From contig OY979725.1 of the NCBI GenBank assembly GCA_963855995.1, positions 12,938,383-13,002,382 on the forward strand: a stretch of DNA of 64,000 bases. Direction: 5' to 3'. Shown here piece after piece: positions 63,033 to 64,000 of the stretch. The position numbers and the translations under genes were made by a program. This DNA comes from Muricea muricata (taxonomy: Eukaryota; Cnidaria; Anthozoa; Malacalcyonacea; Plexauridae). How positions within the stretch are numbered: position 1 is the stretch's first letter; each line of letters begins with the position of its first letter. The notes under the pieces were generated by a model. It was not told the origin of the DNA, ran no database searches, and was given only the letters and a program-made list of their open reading frames with translations.

Positions 63033-64000
63033 TTAATGGAATACGATCCACCGGTTCCACTTGAGTCAAAGATTTTTCCATTTTCCATTCTGTACAGGGT
63101 AATAAAATTAATATGAACCATAAGCGACTGTGCGTCAGTGGCGAAGCCAGCCCGACAATTCGGTCATGATAGGCAAATTTAAATCACTGTCATTATTCAT
63201 TTCTTTAGAAATTGATTCCTTATACGGTTTATAAACACTGAAAATTTGCATTTGCATGACCAAATGTCGAGCTGACTTCGCTACTGCTGCACGTTACTGT
63301 ACGAGTGTCTAAGGTCGGTTGTACGAAAGGTGAAAAGTGCTATCGACCGGATAGTGATTTTTTTAAACTTTCTAAATTTGTTTGGTAACTTTTAAAACCC
63401 ATATTAAAGTTCAGCATTTCCAAGTTCAAGTCGCCTTTCCTCTGTTGTAAGTTCAATATCCCTAGTGTCATTGTTTTTATGCTTTTCTGTAGCAATTGAA
63501 AAATCACAACCCGGTGCATAGCGCTGCCTACGTTTTGTACAACCGAAACCTGTATTCTGGATGCCGAAAACACGAGCTCTTCTCAAAATGTGGAAATGTT
63601 GATGAAGAAACGAGAAAATACCTGTAGGGTAGACAGAAACGTTTATCAACTTTTTCTACCTCTTCTTTAAACTAGGAAAGTGAAACGTAAGAGAAATGGT
63701 TTAAAATTGATTGAATTACAGTACTTGCCATGTCTGCAAGCAACATTAAAACCAGTTAACACATATGAAAGCACAACAATTCTTACCTCCTGAAGACACT
63801 CAAGGAATGCTACCATAGCATGATCAAATCTGAAAGTAGGACAATGCAATAATGTAAAATGAAATACAAAATATCTGACGCGCTATCACAACATTTGCTC
63901 ACTTTGTATCCCAAAAAAATCGAAATCCACCCGATGCATACCTGAAAAACGACGATAAATAACAAATAGTTTACCTTCTTGACAACGACACTGGCAACGT
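63033..64000 (-). CDS. Possible partial gene entering from the right edge
   Basis: Three exon-like segments with good splice borders occur on minus. 63975-64000 has a GTAAAC donor and is open to the edge. 63787-63829 has a TTTCAG acceptor and GTAAGA donor and reads FDHAMVAFLECLQE. 63033-63089 has a TACAG acceptor and GTAAGT donor and reads MENGKIFDSSGTGGSYSIK. The first two join in phase (via AG plus A); the link to the third is not established. I do not recognise a family, so this may be chance. Confidence 0.22.
63137..63286. mobile_element. AGTGGCGAAGCCAGCC-type MITE, copy 4
   Basis: The ends are AGTGGCGAAGCCAGCCCGAC and GAGCTGACTTCGCTACT, with TTCGGTCATG / CATGACCAAATG inside and the same TTTCTTTAGAAATTGATTCC core. 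It is the fourth copy in this window. Confidence 0.8.

Overview
This is nuclear DNA of a multicellular animal. It is AT-rich, has many short exons with GT/AG introns, and is full of small inverted-repeat transposons. The gene content (DIP2, D-aspartate oxidase, SRP54, a ZNF106 orthologue, STING, and EGF/LRR receptors) is metazoan. An anthozoan-like cnidarian or another early-branching marine invertebrate fits best, but this is inferred from style and content and no marker proves it. All exon maps were read by eye from splice sites, phase continuity and remembered family sequences.

Layout, left to right. (1) 1-9336, minus: the first 817 codons of DIP2 in 23 exons; the rest lies off the left edge. 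(2) 9337-10779: intergenic, mostly transposon debris. (3) 10780-14866, minus: a complete D-aspartate oxidase gene with two adjacent, equal-length, same-phase copies of the exon for the active-site lid. (4) 15828-20861, plus: complete SRP54 in 17 exons, divergent from the oxidase. (5) 21436-about 31.1 kb, minus: a ZNF106 orthologue, convergent with SRP54, with two huge disordered exons, a C-terminal WD40 propeller and paired zinc fingers. (6) 32399-42636, minus: the C-terminal part of an eIF2A/PYM-type gene. Its 9 kb last-but-one intron holds, on the opposite strand, two intronless four-helix STING genes (34377-35585 and 36789-38030) and a third, deleted STING copy broken by a TA-flanked transposon (40481). 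(7) 43828-62032: four related type I membrane receptor genes, one on minus (43828-50991) and three on plus (51162-53435, 54480-58611, 59177-62032). Three have LRRNT and LRRCT caps with no leucine-rich repeats between them. All carry strings of phase-1 EGF exons, one TM helix and short signalling-type tails. (8) 62-64 kb: repeats plus hints of another minus-strand gene running off the right edge.

How the parts relate. DIP2, DDO, SRP54 and ZNF106 are ordinary housekeeping or metabolic neighbours with no evident functional link. The two accessory blocks look like immune or recognition loci under expansion: a STING nest inside a host intron, and a tandem receptor cluster whose three plus-strand members each carry a TGACGTCA site about 50 bp before the start codon. 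The most noteworthy points are the oxidase lid-exon switch, the nested intronless STING array, and the LRR-less LRRNT-LRRCT-EGF receptor family.
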